From contig NC_081820.1 of NCBI RefSeq assembly GCF_030704535.1, positions 26,269,001-26,333,000 of the forward strand: a stretch of 64,000 nucleotides of DNA. The letters run 5' to 3'. The notes beneath the pieces were generated by a model. It made no database searches. It was not told the DNA's origin and saw only the letters and a program-made list of their open reading frames with translations. The stretch comes from Vitis vinifera. Taxonomy: Eukaryota; Streptophyta; Magnoliopsida; Vitales; Vitaceae. This document shows positions 1 to 13,559 of the stretch, piece by piece (position 1 is the first letter of the stretch; the number at the start of each line of letters is the position of its first letter). The position numbers and the translations under genes were made by a program.

Positions 1-501
1 CAAACAACTTAATATTTAATTTTATTAAGTTGTATTTAGATTTAAGTCAAATTAAGTTCTATTTAGATTTAAAGGAAAAAAACAAACACCCTTATGTTTC
101 AGTCCTAAAAAATATTAAGAAAAATGATTTTCTTAAAATTAGTTAAAAATTTATATATTTTCAAATGATTTATTCTTTATATAAAGAGGTAAAATAAGTG
201 AAATGTGTTTGAAATAGCCTATAAAAATAATTTATTGATTTTAGATCTATTTTTATTTTATTTTTTATTTTTCCTCTCTATTTTTGTTTCCTAGTATTTT
301 CTCTCAAATTTTCCAAACATAGCCTTGGAAATCCAGTCATTAGGACTCTTCCATTTCTGACCTCAAAACTTATCCCATCTAAAGAGTCGCTACTGTGCAT
401 CCTAAGTCCTCTACTGGAACATATCCCTCGTATTTCTAGTACCAATGTGTGAAGAATCCAATTTGACATGCGTGTTCCATGTCTATTTTCCTTCTGTGCA
501 G
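1..501. other. Intron of the SF3A3 gene with MITE-like sequence
   Basis: No coding sequence of SF3A3 is recognised before the acceptor at 500-501. Bases 1-90 resemble the end of a repeat that also occurs near 16318-16430 (ACTTAA-rich blocks). About 100-335 is an inverted relative of the repeats at 5640-5965 and 26091-26334; shared features are the ends TAGCCTTGG and TTTTCCTCTCTATTTTTG-like tracts. Confidence 0.5.
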
Positions 502-3095
502 CACACACCTCTTGAGCAGTTGGACCAGAAGCATTTTGCCAAGGGTTCACGTCGATCAGAACAAAATGGTACTCCTGCTGCTCCAAAAGAAGCTGACAGT
601 TCAAAAGAAATTGCCCTCCTAGAGGCGAAGTTGAGAAAGATATGTGAATTACTGTATGAGGTTCGTATATGTTATAGTCCCTTGATCAAAATAAATCTCT
701 AAGTCATTTCATAATCCTTCATGCCGGCATGTCACAGTTACTACACCTGTCTGTATTCTGCATTCAGAATCAACATGCGTTGATATGAATAATCATTTGA
801 TGTACCAAAGATGTAAAGTTTTTTGGTTACCGGTTGTTTATTTTATTGTTTTGACATTGTGCAGACTATCGTGCGAACAAAAGAAAATATCGAGAAGAAA
901 CAGGCTTTGACATATGAGGAAATGGAAGCAGAACGTGAAGAGGTAGTTTTGCTTCCCCTTTTTATTTGTTTTTCTTCTCATATCTTTTTCTTTTTCAGTT
1001 GTTTTTTTCCTCTCTAGAATTTCCTTGTCAAAATCCCCATCCTGCAAAGGTGTGAAGGCATCATGGTAACTGTGTGGCATAATCATTCCAGTGTCGGCAT
1101 TCCCATGAACAGGCTTTTTTGAGCTAGACTTGTTTAAATCTTCCATGATACAAATTTAGATACAACCCGCAATGCCCACTTTCTTATATATTGTCTATAC
1201 CATTTGTTCATAATCAAGGGGAAGTCAGTTAATATGGCAGTATTTGTTGGATGGTGGTAAAGAACAAGGAGATTCTCCATCAAGATGGAGATTTGAACTT
1301 CACATCTTGTGCCTTCTAAAATTGCTTCTTTGGATAAAAGAAGTCACTTTTTGGAAGGAAAAAGCTAAAGAAAACTAAAAATAAATGGAAATTTTACTAT
1401 CTTCTGCATGAAGCTGATGTCTATGAAATTTATTGTTGTTAACATGTTGATAAACTGGAAATCAGAAATATACAGAAATTTTCTCAATGTGTGAGCATTT
1501 GCTTTCTTTCTTTTATTTTTTATTTTTATCTGCATTGTATCATACACTGCCATTTGCATGTCTTACCTCTGATAGTCAACGTTTGGATTTGGAAATTTTG
1601 AGCAGGAAGAAGTACAAGCAGACACCGAAAGTGATGATGAGGAGCAGCAGATCTATAATCCTCTCAAGTTGCCAATGGGCTGGGATGGGAAGCCTATTCC
1701 TTACTGGTTGTATAAGCTTCATGGACTTGGGCAGGTAATCTTTTGTTTCATTCTAGGAGCCTTCTAAACATACATTTTTTCTTGTACTGGTTTATCTGGA
1801 TCTCAGGAATGGTTAATTTATGCCCTTTTCATTTTACTTCCTTAAAAAAAATATTTGGAAAAGGCTCTTTTTTATTTTGGGTATTACGGGTATTTATTTG
1901 TTAAATGCGTATGGACGTATATTGAACTACAAATGTGGAAGACAATATTGTTGTCCATCTTGGTGATTGAAACTACCGGCAGTTGGTATAAATGCTATGT
2001 GCTAACTGAGAAAGAAGCCATTGGAGTTTACTTTGGGGGGACAATTGTGAATAGCCTCTATGGACTTTGAAGACTGCTTTTTTTTAATTTCAGGAATTCA
2101 AGTGTGAGATATGTGGGAATCACAGTTACTGGGGGCGTAGGGCTTTTGAGCGGCATTTTAAGGAATGGCGCCATCAGCATGGTATGCGTTGCCTCGGCAT
2201 TCCCAATACCAAAAACTTCAATGAAATCACATCAATTAAGGTATGCTCTTATCTGATATCCTTTGCCTAATACTTAGGTTTGTAAGTTGGCTAGTCCAAT
2301 GCACCCAACTTGGGGTTTGGATTGGCGTGAGGATGTTATAATGGGTTAGGGTTAGGCTTGTCTTGAAAAATATCAATCCAAATTCCTGTATAAGCTGTGC
2401 CCCTTTTTTCTGGTGCTAATAGATTTGCTCTGTTTGCATTTTTATTTTTATTTTTTTTAATGTTTTCACTTTTCTTATGCTCATTGGGACTTGAACCCAA
2501 AACCTCTTATGAACCAACCCCAACCTTTTTACCAACTCAATTCTAGACTCTGTCCAATAACTTGTGGAACCCAAATGGCTCGTAGGTTTGGCACAGTTTA
2601 AGCATTTTGATAGATGGGTATGGTGTGGGTTAGGCTTTTAACCTGTCAAAGTTGCAACCCTACTAATTTTCTCATCGAGTTACTTTCATTGATGTAAATT
2701 ATTTCCCTCATCCTAGTTCGTTTTCACCACTTACACTCTTTGACTATTGACATTGGTGAATTATGCAAGGTTGAATGAATTTGTTAGAGCCTGGATTTAA
2801 TGGTTCCACCTAACTACAATATTGCAAATTGTAGAAGTTTGATTTCAGACTTGTATCACTCGTATTTTTTAGAATAACTTATATTCTACATTTGTGCTAA
2901 GTTTTACATTTGTAAATAGGATTAAGGTTGTTTATATGTTGTATGCAGGAAGCAAAGGTACTGTGGGAGAGAATACAGGAACGGCAAGGACTGAACAAGT
3001 GGCGCCCAGATCTAGAAGAAGAGTATGAAGACAAAGAGGGCAACATCTACAACAAGAAGACCTATACCGATCTGCAGCGCCAAGGCCTGATCTAA
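502..3095 (+). CDS. SF3A3: Splicing factor 3A subunit 3 (SF3a60), C-terminal part; 5' end lies left of the window
   Basis: Five exons are read: 502-660, 865-942, 1606-1734, 2094-2240 and 2949-3095 (stop TAA). All have AG/GT borders and phase 0, giving 218 residues. The exon at 1606 encodes the family block [20 protein letters not shown]. The exon at 2094 encodes the matrin-type C2H2 zinc finger, with CEICG, then H and H in [11 protein letters not shown]. The protein ends in [13 protein letters not shown]3a60 is part of the SF3a trimer of the U2 snRNP and acts in pre-spliceosome assembly in the nucleus. The family is about 500 residues long, so over half of it (N-terminal helices, SAP-like region) must lie upstream. 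Base 1 is inside an intron of this gene. The gene converges on the FBN11-type gene, with 712 bp between the two stop codons. Orthologue of Arabidopsis ATROPOS; no sign of damage. Confidence 0.95.
2440..2600 (-). repeat. tRNA-derived SINE-like fragment in the fourth visible SF3A3 intron
   Basis: Read on the minus strand it shows an A-box-like stretch (TTGAGTTGGTAAAAAGG) and a B-box-like stretch (GGTTCAAGTCCC), the two internal promoter parts of a tRNA-related SINE. A better preserved relative is at 51683-51773 in the same orientation. Confidence 0.45.
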
Positions 3096-3807
3096 GAAAA
3101 ACACCGTTCCAGATTAACCTCATCTTCATTTGTAAGTTCTGCTGTGGATGATTCCTATTTATTTTTATTAATTTTCCCCTCATCTTCGTTTGATTTGCAA
3201 ATGAGACTCTTACCAAAATGATTAATGGTTTTCTTTATTTGCAAGTAACTTCAGTCTGAGCGCTCAAATGCAAAATTTTTCCCTGACTCTTAATTATTCA
3301 TGTTTTTCATTGCTCGGCGGTTTTTTGTTTTTATTTTATTTTTCCTCCCAAGATCCAGCATAGGGCTCTCTACTTTGAAGTTCGAGGACTGAAAACTCAC
3401 CCAGTAACTTGGAGATTTGGAAGAGTCGGTTTTCAGAATGATCTGGTCGGCGATGGACTTACAGTTCTCTTCTGTAAGCTTCTAGGAAGGATTTCTGCAC
3501 TTGCATGACCAAAAAGGAAGAAACAAACGGTTGGGCTCATATCGCATCTGGTCCTAAAAGCATAAATGTACCAAACTTTTAGGGATTAGTCTGTTAACTT
3601 TTATTAATGCTAATTTCATGTAATGAGTATTCCATATCGTGTATTCAGATGTCTTGAATGTTATTAGCAATTTTGCATTCACACCATTCAACTCTGTCAA
3701 TTTTCCCTAGAAACAATCAGAAATTTTTTATTAGCAGAGATTATACAAAATCAAATGGTACAACGGAACCAATAAACAGAATGAATCTTTTATCTACAGC
3801 GCTTTTT
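3096..3807. other. Convergent 3' flanks of SF3A3 and the FBN11-type gene
   Basis: This stretch holds the 3' UTR of SF3A3 (about 3096-3650) and the 3' UTR of the minus-strand gene ending at 3808. There is no further gene. The two transcripts may overlap at their 3' ends. Confidence 0.6.
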
Positions 3808-6800
3808 TCATTCACAAGACCTTGTGAAGAGGAGTGCTGATCCACTCACCCCACGAAGGACCAGCAGCCTGGGGTCTAAATACGTTCCGCAAACAATCTT
3901 CGACAGATCAAAGATTTCGGGTGGGACTTGTGTCCTAACTTCTCGGACTACGGTTTTGGCAATGTCGACGTTGGTACTCAATGGGTCATCGAGACTCATT
4001 GTCAGCTCAACGTCATGTGGGGTGAATTTGGCCACTGGGAGAGTCGACGGGAACTCCTTAAAGGGGATTGCTTTCCTCCATTTCCTACCTGAGAATTTTC
4101 GGATTACAGAATTTTGGGAAGTTGATGAGGGGGAAGGGAACTTTCCTGTGGTTTTATCTTCCTTGAGATACAGTCGTCTCCCGGCTGTTAATCTGAACAT
4201 GGCATTCACTTGCAGTTTGCCAGTCGTCCCTGACTTGTCATGGGGCCAATTTTGGTTTACCATGACTGTGAAACCGATGTCTGAAGTCAACGAGAGGTTG
4301 GTGTTGAGGGTTGATGTTCGTGAGACGGTTAGGTGGACATCGCCGATGAGGACTCGAGCGGAAGGCTGGCGGAGGGTGAGACCTATGTGCCGCCCAGTAG
4401 AGTATAGTAACCGCCATTTTCCGGGCAGCAATTCCAGCCAATTCTGTGCGTTGAGAACGAGAATGGGAATTAGAATAGATCAAGGTAGAAAGGAAATCGG
4501 GGATGGGAAATAAGAGATGATGAATTACCCTTGGTTTTGAGTAAGGATTCAGCATCTCCATTAATTCGATGAAATGCGCCAGCCTAGTCCGCTAAAACAT
4601 GGAAAAAAAAATATAAATACCAGAATCAGTAAAACTCGTATCGCAGAAATAGAATGGACAAGACATTTTTTACGGACTTCGGCACATCAGCTAATAAATA
4701 TAATTTTACTTTTATTTAGGGCAACTCGTATTTTTTGGACACCTTTAAGCTTTCACTCTTAAAAAGACCCGATTAATCCAAAACTGATTCAAGGATAAGA
4801 GAAACACTCCTTTAAATCCGAAGTCATTTTGGAAAGGTTAGAAATTCTTTATAATATTATGAAACCATTTCTTACAAAAAGTTAGGTGTTCAATAATTTT
4901 CTTTTTTTTAAAAAAAAAAAAAAAACCACTTTTAAAGTACCAAACAATCTCTTGAACTTCCAAAAGTTTTTAAAGTATGTTTGATGGTATTTTTATTCAA
5001 AATATTCTTAATAAAAGTATTTTCTCTAAAAATGTTAAATGGAATCATGATCTAAAATAAAATTTTATTTAACATTATTAATATTCACACAATGATAATT
5101 CTCTATAAAAATATTTCCAAATGAAACATTTCAGACAAAAAAAAACCATTTTTATGGAATCAATTGCCTTATAAATCAGTTTGAGTTTTCCAGGCGATGT
5201 AGGTAGAATCAAAGGGGGAAGAGCTCCCATCTATTTTTAACAAGAGATGAAAATAGAAGCAGAAAATATACTTTGGTTTTTGGAATAGAAATGACAGAAA
5301 TACCTGGGGTAGGCGATAAATGTATTCCTCCGAAATTCTAACTGCTGTAGAACCAAGACCCCATCTGATAATATCCATGGATGGGCTGACTCGCCATCTT
5401 GGTCCACACAGAAATGGGTGTCTTAAAGCGTCTAAACAACTGTTAAGCAGTTAAGCAAGGATTAGAATATATGGTTCACCACTTCTTTCACCTAAATGCA
5501 ATTCTCTAATCACCTTGGTTAGGAAAACAAATACATAAATTAATATTAAAAATACAGAATTCATTTCTTATATATATATATACTTTTTCAGTGATCTGAA
5601 TGCTCATTGAAGTCTTTCTAATTTTAACCACAAGTAGAGTGAGGTTACCATAAAATTTAAGGGAGAATGCAAGGGAAAAAAATAAAGACGAAAAAGAAAA
5701 AAATGATGGAAAATAAAAAATAATTTTAAAAATAATAAATTATTTTTGTATACTATTTCAAACTCATGTAACTTATTATTTTTTTATATAAAGATTAAAT
5801 GATTTAAAAAAGTATAAATTTCTAAATAATTTTAATTATATTTTTTATTTTTTTATTTTTTGCATTTTCAATAGTAAAACTAAATACAAGAAAATCATTT
5901 TTCTTATCATTTTTTTTTTGTTCTTATAGTCCTAACATTTTTTTTTTCCTTGATACTTTCCTAAAACTAAATATAGCAATATTGTTTTGTCATTGATCCA
6001 GATAACAATCTTTCAATATCATAAGAAGCTGGAATGTAAGAAGATAACCATATATCATGACTAAACATATGCATTGTGTCTAAATCTTCAAAATTAGCAC
6101 AAGCATAAATGGCCACATAAAGGCCCCGAGCTCTCTAGCTCAACGGTAGTGTGACCTCTAACAAGGAACCGAGGTCCTAAGTTTGAGCCTAGTTGATATT
6201 TATGGTGTTAAGTAGAGGATGGGATGGGGCATATCACCCAGGATTTGCCTCACCAGCAAATCCATTCTATATAATTGTTGTTTCTTTTTTTAGAATGTAC
6301 CAGAAACTTATTTGGCAATTGTTGGTTACCAAATCAATGCTGAAAATGAAGTTTCTAACTTTAATATGTAACTGATAGGATACCTTATTCTCTTTGAAGA
6401 TTTAGTGGCAAGCAGTGAAGATAGAAGATTCCAACCTGCACCCCAATTCCTATCTAGTATCTGCACAAAAGGAGGGATGTCACTAGATCTTCACTCAAGG
6501 CGGGAGCACCAAAACTGCTATGATTTGTATTTTTGGAACATATACTAACCTGCAGCCCAGCATTTCCGGATGAGGAATTCCTATTGAGGATTTGCAACAA
6601 AAACTCCCGCAAGCACGAAGGATCATTTCCCTAGACTCACAAGTAAACAGGAGATTAGTATTATAAACAAAAGGAAATTTCCTTAAAACTGAATTTTTGT
6701 CACATATGACCATCAATCCATCAAACAAGCCTTTTCTCGTCAATATAGACATAACAAATTTTGCCATGGAAATCTAGGCAGAAATTTAATGTCTGCTGCG

Positions 6801-9800
6801 ACTGATATATTGAGGGTTTTCAAAGTGCTTGGAAGCTGTACAACTGGTCAAATGAGTGACAATGACTTTATGGTGAGTTTAACATATGACATAAAATACA
6901 TATAACAAAGATGGAAGGATCTGTTGGTTCCAGCAGCATCATTTGTCAGGGGAATGATTAGAAGGCTTGGCATATAATACCTTGGTGAGGAATGATTTGA
7001 ACTTTGCAAAGATTGTAGGATCCATCAGTTCCCGCAACACCATTTTTGCCATCATGAAGCCAACACATCTTGCATCAATAAAGAAACAGAATGAGGTCCG
7101 GAAAATAGCCATCTAATATCATAAAACACATTTAGATCTCATCACAGTTTGTTTTTACACACCATACCTCATGTCAAATGCTATCATCATTTGTCGTCTC
7201 TCCATGTTGCTGTCCAGGGTGCTACTATTCTGACTGCTCTCATAAAAATCAGCAGCATTTCCAAGTATCCCTACCTGATATGGTGAATTTTAGATATGTA
7301 CAGTCCAACCAATCCAAACCCTCAGACATATGCCAAGACAGGCTTACAGCACACAACTCCTGGGCATTGTAAAAAGTCGTAATCCTAGTTCTAGTATTCT
7401 CTTGATGCCATCTACTGGAAATTTTGTTAGTTTGTATAAATCTTTCACAGGAGGGAAGTTGGAATAAATTTGCGGCATCATGTTTCCACATGAAGCATGA
7501 TTCAATTAAACTATGGGATCACCTTCATCAGAGCTGTAAGACAATAAGTCCTAAATATGACACTGCTCAGAAAAATTTGTGGCCATGTTGAGTACCAATG
7601 CTTCCTAACACTATTAAACCCCATGCATAAAGAACATGCTAATATGCTATACGTAGAAAATAGGTATATCAATTTTGGATATGATAAAGAACAAAAACCA
7701 TACTTACTTTAATATGTCTATCCACCGGACAAATATGCACATTCTCTAGCCTTAGCTCTGTATGGGCAAGTCCATGGCTGTGCAAGTAATTAACCTGAGG
7801 TGGATAAACAACAGAGGCATTATTGCTCCGTCAATTTCTGCATAGCAAATACCAAGCAGTTATGGTCTTGTAAAGTTAAAAAACATACTCCAATCAATAG
7901 ATCCCTCATCAAAATTCGTATAAGACGCAGTTGTCGAGACACAGCAGGTCCTCCAACTGTGTCATCTCCCACTCTCCTAACAGACTCCTCATCCAGTGCA
8001 AGAGTGGCTTCTAAGGTTGGAAGCCAATCCGAAAGTTGAAGCCAATGCCTTAAAGAAAAACTACCATGATACTGCAGAAGGAATAAAATGTAAAAATATT
8101 AAACTATTTCTCACAGATGTACCCAGTGATATCCTGGAAAATAAGAAGGCTTAAGAAGAGACAAAAATAACACGGACTAGAAGAAATCCCTGTCTATGAA
8201 TGCACAGAGATAGGACCGCCCTGTTATTTAAAAAATCCCTGGTTTAATGAATCTTGTTGACCAACCAAGTTATGAAATATATTAAACAAGGCAGATCCAC
8301 AAATTCTTTGTAGAACAACAAAATGATATGTTTGATCATCCAATCACACCATGTTTCAACCCAGAAAGATTCTGGTCATGCCAAACCCCTTGATTGCCCA
8401 CCATCTTTGCGCTGTGACTACATGAGTGGAAGCATAAGAATTAGTCTTACTAAGAGAGGGACCTACCCCGTGAACCAGGGTAAATGAGCCACCATCCCCA
8501 ATCATTGGTGAAGGGACATAGCCATGAACTTGCATGGAGTATGAATGGTACATCAGTCTACGACGTACTAGCCTCTTTAATACCTGTAGCACATTTCAAT
8601 AGAGATATATGAGTGAAAGAAATCTACAAAAAATAACCAGATCAGCATAAATCTTTAACATGAAATGTACTATTTACAAACCTCTATGGCACGTTTCCCT
8701 CTACGCTTAGCTTGAGCACTTATGAGTTGCCTAAGCACAACCCTTGTGTCATTCAGAGGGCTGCAAGTCCATGATTCCAAACATTAAGCTTTAATCTCTT
8801 CAGCAACATTTTATAAGTGTTTTTGGATGTCACTTAGAATTTGAAGGTTCCCTCATATTTTACATAAAGTTTCAAATTCAAATTCCATAAGCCATAATGG
8901 ACCAACAAAAGATCATGGGAATAATCCACCAAGCTAATGGTGTTACATGGTTTCATGAAATAAGCAGGGGCTATTTGGTAGTGGGAAAGAGAATTGTTTT
9001 CTATTTCAGAAAAAAAGGATACAAATGACACAGGACGTGCCTAGGGACATGTTTTTAAAAACATTTCCTAAAAATGGATCATTTTAGAAGATGTCAAAAT
9101 GATATTTTTCATATTTGCAAGTACTTTTTAACAGTTAAAAGCAATGAAAAGAAAAAAAAAATCAAACATGTTCCCTTTTTTCATTTCCAAAAATGAGAAC
9201 ATTTTTCAAAAATTCATTTTCATTTCCACCATCAAATGGACCCACAATGTCTTAACATGTTATAATCATTTATGAAATACCTATCATTGTTTATAAGCTC
9301 GATTATAGATTATCGATTTCTACCTTAGAATGATATGAAAAACAAAATGGAACAACAAAATATCCATGCCACATTCAAATGTGCCCTATCTAAATTAAAC
9401 AATAATTTGAACTAACCTTTGTGAATCTTTCACTGTGGCTTCAAAAACTACCTCATCTGCCTACAATAATGTTCAAACAAATTAGATCATTAAAAAAATT
9501 AAAATAATCCCTAGAACTAACCATATCTACACACTTTAAAGTTTTACATACCCGTCCTCCAAGGCCAACACTAACGCGATCACTGATTTTAAAATCAGAG
9601 ATCTTGAATTTAATAACATGCTCCAATTCTTCCTCTACCAAGACTGAACTAACACTTTGAACATTATCTTCTGATTCCATTGGCAATGTGGATTTTCTTG
9701 ACAACGAACACCTTACTCTCCAGCATTTCTGCTGTAATGAACTGTGCTTCCTTTGGTTCAAGGAAGTACCTGAAGATCTGAGCAGTCTTGTTGATGAATT

Positions 9801-9866
9801 TTTACTATAATACCCTACTCCAACGCTTTCCAAACTCAATTTCAATCCAGTCCCACATAAAGCCAT
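3808..9866 (-). CDS. FBN11: Chloroplast pseudokinase-fibrillin fusion protein (FBN11/ORG1 type)
   Basis: Thirteen exons join in phase: 9552-9866, 9417-9460, 8682-8760, 8467-8583, 7889-8071, 7708-7794, 7168-7274, 6981-7068, 6550-6630, 6384-6460, 5304-5439, 4529-4591 and 3808-4443. They give 670 residues. Residues 1-65 are Ser/Arg-rich with few acids, as in a transit peptide. A kinase-like domain spans about 90-430, starting at SDRVSVGLGGRADEVVFEA. The last 210 residues are a plastid-lipid-associated (PAP/fibrillin) domain with LPGKWRLLYSTGRHIGLTLR. The fusion of both domains is known for Arabidopsis At5g53450 (ORG1/FBN11), of similar length. The kinase part lacks key residues: HTELRLEN stands in place of HRDxKxxN and no DFG is seen, so catalysis is doubtful. 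Fibrillins bind lipids at plastoglobules and thylakoids. The start is the first ATG after the 5'-UTR acceptor at 9878. Confidence 0.93.
4600..5303. other. Last long intron of the FBN11-type gene (4592-5303)
   Basis: AT-rich intron sequence with poly-A and poly-T runs around 4905-4925. No gene was recognised in it. Confidence 0.6.
5640..5965. repeat. MITE-like repeat in an intron of the FBN11-type gene
   Basis: AT-rich element beginning near GGGAGAATGCAAGGGAAAA and ending near CTAAAACTAAATATAGC. Its core (TTTTTGTATACTATTTCAAA) matches the repeat at 26091-26334 (TTTTTGTATGCTATTTAAAA) and, inverted, 100-335. Confidence 0.55.
6125..6300 (+). repeat. tRNA-derived SINE-like element in an FBN11 intron
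   Basis: It contains an A-box-like TAGCTCAACGGTAGT at about 6137 and a B-box-like GTTTGAGCC about 45 bases downstream, which is the spacing of a Pol III promoter. It lies sense (+) within the intron of a minus-strand gene. tRNA origin is inferred from the boxes only. Confidence 0.5.
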
Positions 9867-9877
9867 TGATTTGAGCT

Positions 9878-11368
9878 CTAAACATTAAAAAAACAACAAT
9901 CTAGTCGAGTTTCATCTGCCTCTTCAGTTACCTCTGTTTATTTTCCATGGAACAAAAAGGAAATTATAAAAATAAGATAAGATAATCTAAATCTAGCATT
10001 TTTTGCTATTTCAGTCTCCAGTTGTAACATATTCAAAGCATAGTCCACCATTTGATCACTGAAACAGTGGCTGAAAGAAAGAAAAAGAACAAGAAACAAA
10101 ACAACCAAATCATATGTTTCCTGTAGTTTGACTCTGAAATTCAACTCAAACAAGCCTAATTAGGTTTGGTTGAGTGTAGGATTTAGTTGTCCCAGGTAGC
10201 AGAGGACTGAAAGATCAAGCACTCAAAATACTAACATCTTACATGCTTCCTCATCCTCATCTGTTTACTAGCTGAGAGAAACAAGGGAGAAAAGAGAATG
10301 AAAAATATAAATAATATTCTTCTGTTGAGTTAGACTCAGACGAGTGAAAACTCTTAGCTTTCTCATGTCTCCAAAAATGAAACCTAAACCTCAAAAGTTT
10401 AAATCTCCTTTTATCCCCTGCATTTCTTCATCTGTTTGGTTGCCAAGAAAGCATACTTAGAAAACACAAACTTTGTGTTTTCTGCTATTACAAATCAACC
10501 GAGTCAATTTGTTGAATTATACCGAGCATGGTGAAACAAAAGAACAAAAAGAAAATACAATCTTAGAACTTGTTTGAATTATGCGGAGCTTAAAAGAATA
10601 AAATGTTAAAGAAATATAATCCATTTCTTAGTTTTCTCAGCAATCAAGTGGAAATGAGAAGTAAAACATTGAATAAGAAGTCACAATTCAGCCACCAAAC
10701 ATGCGGAGAAGATCTCCTTTTCCCCCTACATTTCCTCAGCCGATTGGTTTCTGACAATAAAAATTTTTAAAAATGGAGTCTCCATGTTTTCCGCTATTCA
10801 AATTTGATCAATCCAAATAGTTTGAGCTATGTTCAACTCTGCCAAGACCATGACAACATAAAATAAATCAATAAAATCGGATAAGTAGAATTAAACAAGT
10901 AAAATTATGATCAATTTCCGTCGTTCCAAGTAAAAATTTACAATAAGAAGTCATAGCTCAGCCAATCTCCTTTTTCCCCGATATTTCCTCAGCCGTTTAG
11001 ATTCTGATATGAAAATCCAGGCTAGTAGTCTGAATTAGGCTCAACTCAAACTAAATTTCCTCCATTTACAGAGGACAAAACAAATAATGAACCAAATTTT
11101 CAAAAGAGGTTCTAACTTATCTTCCATCGGTTTCTTAGAAACCAAACGGAAACAGGAAGTTTCAATTCGAGTTTTCATGTTGTCCGCTATTTCAATTGTA
11201 GCCGATCCAAATAGCGAAATATGCTCAGCTCAGCGAAGACCATTAAAAACATTAAATGGATCAAGAAAATCAAAGAACTAAGATCACAACTTATTTTCCA
11301 CCGTTTTCTGGACAGCCAAACGGAAATGAGAAGTTAGAAATCCGAAAACGAAAAATTCAGAGACTCAC
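9878..11368 (-). other. 5'-UTR intron of the FBN11-type gene
   Basis: On the minus strand the donor CTG/GTGAGT is at 11368-11363 and the acceptor TTTTTTAATGTTTAG ends at 9878, 12 bases before the ATG. The intron is about 1.5 kb. A long 5'-UTR intron is common in plant genes and often raises expression. It has no repeat that I recognise. Confidence 0.7.
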
Positions 11369-11426
11369 CAGATATTGAAGAGATTCGAATAGAAAATGAA
11401 ACGAAGAAAAGAAGAAAACGAGAGGT

Positions 11427-11434
11427 GTTTATAG
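11427..11434 (-). promoter_or_regulatory. TATA box of the FBN11-type gene
   Basis: The minus strand reads CTATAAAC, in a pyrimidine-rich context about 60 bases upstream of the noncoding exon's donor. Transcription should start near 11395-11405, leaving a short first exon (11369 to about 11400). Confidence 0.6.
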
Positions 11435-13232
11435 AGAGGAAGCGTGTGAGAGAAGCGTGCGAGAGAATGGCGGAAGCGTTTCCCCATGGGTTTTTCACAT
11501 GTCCACGTCCGCCTCTGCAAAAATCTTTGTGTTAAAGACACCGGCTGTGTTTGAGTTTTGTGTGACGGGCAAAAAGATTGAGTCAAACAGTCAAAGCTCT
11601 TGACTAATTTAATGACGTGGATTGAAATTATTGGCTGTTGTGAAGGGTAATTGGAGATTTTGGTGTGTCAGGGGAAAAAGGATCTTATGATTGTGTTTTT
11701 AAGAAAGAGACTGACCGAAGGCCCTGTAAGACTGAAAAATATGTCTCGGTGCACCCTATTGGAAATAAAATGGAAACATGGTCAACATTTATAAAATTCA
11801 AATTTAATTTAAATTAATTAAAAATATAATATTAAAATATTTTAGGGAAAGGGTGTTTTGTATGAAAAAAGCCACAAACTAAGAACGAGTTTATAAAATA
11901 CATATTTTAAACGGCTATCTAAAATTAATTAGTATTGAATATATTTTTTTATCAAAGATATATCATTTAGGTATTGTCCTATTATTTTTTACTATTTTAT
12001 ATATTATATTTAATCGGTGAGTACATAAAATTTGAATAATTTTTAAAATATTTTTTATTTTATAATTAAAAATAAAATAAAAATATTTGAGTGTATGAAG
12101 ATATAATTTTTTTTAATATTTTAATGATATAACTAATTTAACATCAAAGTACATTAATGAGGCGTTGAATCAGATGATGATAAAATTATCCTTTTTTTCA
12201 ATCATATATATGCAATGAGTAGAATATTAGTGAAATTATGCAAATATAAAAAAAAAATGAGGAATAAGAAATGAAGAGATATTACATACAACAATTTGTA
12301 AGGATTTAATAACGTCTATGTCTACTCCCTCTATCTTGTCACTATCTTAAGAGTTTTCTCAACTAAAGCTCTTCAATGCCTTGTATTATTGAATTTCTAA
12401 GTTCTAATGGACCTTTGCATTAACAAAAAAGTATTTCTCCACCCCCTAGAGAGTGAGTTTCTGGAGTGCAATTATATTATTTATTTATAAATTGTGTTTA
12501 TATATAAATTGTGTTTATTTTAAATATTTTAAAAGTAAAAAAATTAAAAAATATATAAAAATAAGTAAATAAATGGGGCGAGCCGAGTATGAAAACTTCT
12601 TATACCCGCTCCCATCCTGTTTAAATTTTTTTTCTTTTTGTTGGCAAGGATGAGAATTGATTTAAATAAATGAAACAGTTGGAATGAGTGTGATTTTCCC
12701 AAACCCATGTCGTTGTCATCCTTATTAATGAGAATGGATAAGTTTGGATGTCAAATATTTGTCGGAACTTAAAAAGGTTGAATGGGTAATAAATATAATT
12801 TTAATGGATTTGTTAAACTTTAAATGCACTAAAAGTCAAGTTCAATAGGTTTTGAAATCAAACTAGTTGTTAGAAGTAAATTTCTTAGAACCGATGTCTA
12901 CTTGATGATCCACATATTAGTCGTTAGAGCATATAGAGAAGACGGATGTGGAAGTTTGGTCGTCATTCACATGCCAAATAGTCGCTTAGGTGGATGTCCT
13001 TATGACATCCAATGGCTAAAAAATCAATTCCTAGGGCAAGAGGTAGTCTAGGTGACTGTCCACTGGACTTCCAATATCCAAAATCCCGTAAACAAAGCAT
13101 CTATACGTCCACCTTCACGTTCACTTGTGTTCTTATAAAAATAAAATGACTATTTTGAGAGATTTTGAGCTACTTCTAATTTCTAATAAAATTCTTGGAG
13201 GCTTAACCAATTTTTTTGAGAACATTTTTAAA

Positions 13233-13462
13233 CTTAGGTGGTATTTATTTTTTTACTGAATAGAAAAAGACAAAATATTTAACTTTTTATATTCGGATAA
13301 AAGTAACTTGTTGACATCATCTAATATAACTAAAGAAAATTTGTTATCAATAAGTTCCATTTAATTATATTGGATGAAGTCAACAGATGACTTTTAATTG
13401 AATAGAAAAAGTCAAATATTTTAATTTTTTCTATTAAACCAAAAAATAAACACCACGTTAGG
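13233..13462. repeat. MITE with terminal inverted repeats
   Basis: The left end reads TTAGGTGGTATTTATTTTTT and the right end CCAAAAAATAAACACCACGT, which are imperfect inverted copies. Inner parts near both ends (ACTGAATAGAAAAAGACAAA and TTAATTGAATAGAAAAAGTC) are related. Fragments of the same family end at 31527 and 39350 (CCAAAAAATAAACACCAC). Confidence 0.6.
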
Positions 13463-13559
13463 CTTTTTTGGTTAAGTTGAAAATCAATTTTATAGAAACT
13501 TAAAAATTTTCATGAAAAAATTTTAGGCCAATGATATTTCTTACGCTATATAGCTTAAA

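Noticed and set aside
3824..4513. 229-codon open frame on the plus strand
   Set aside because: It is antisense to the last exon of the FBN11-type gene, whose minus-strand protein clearly matches the fibrillin family.
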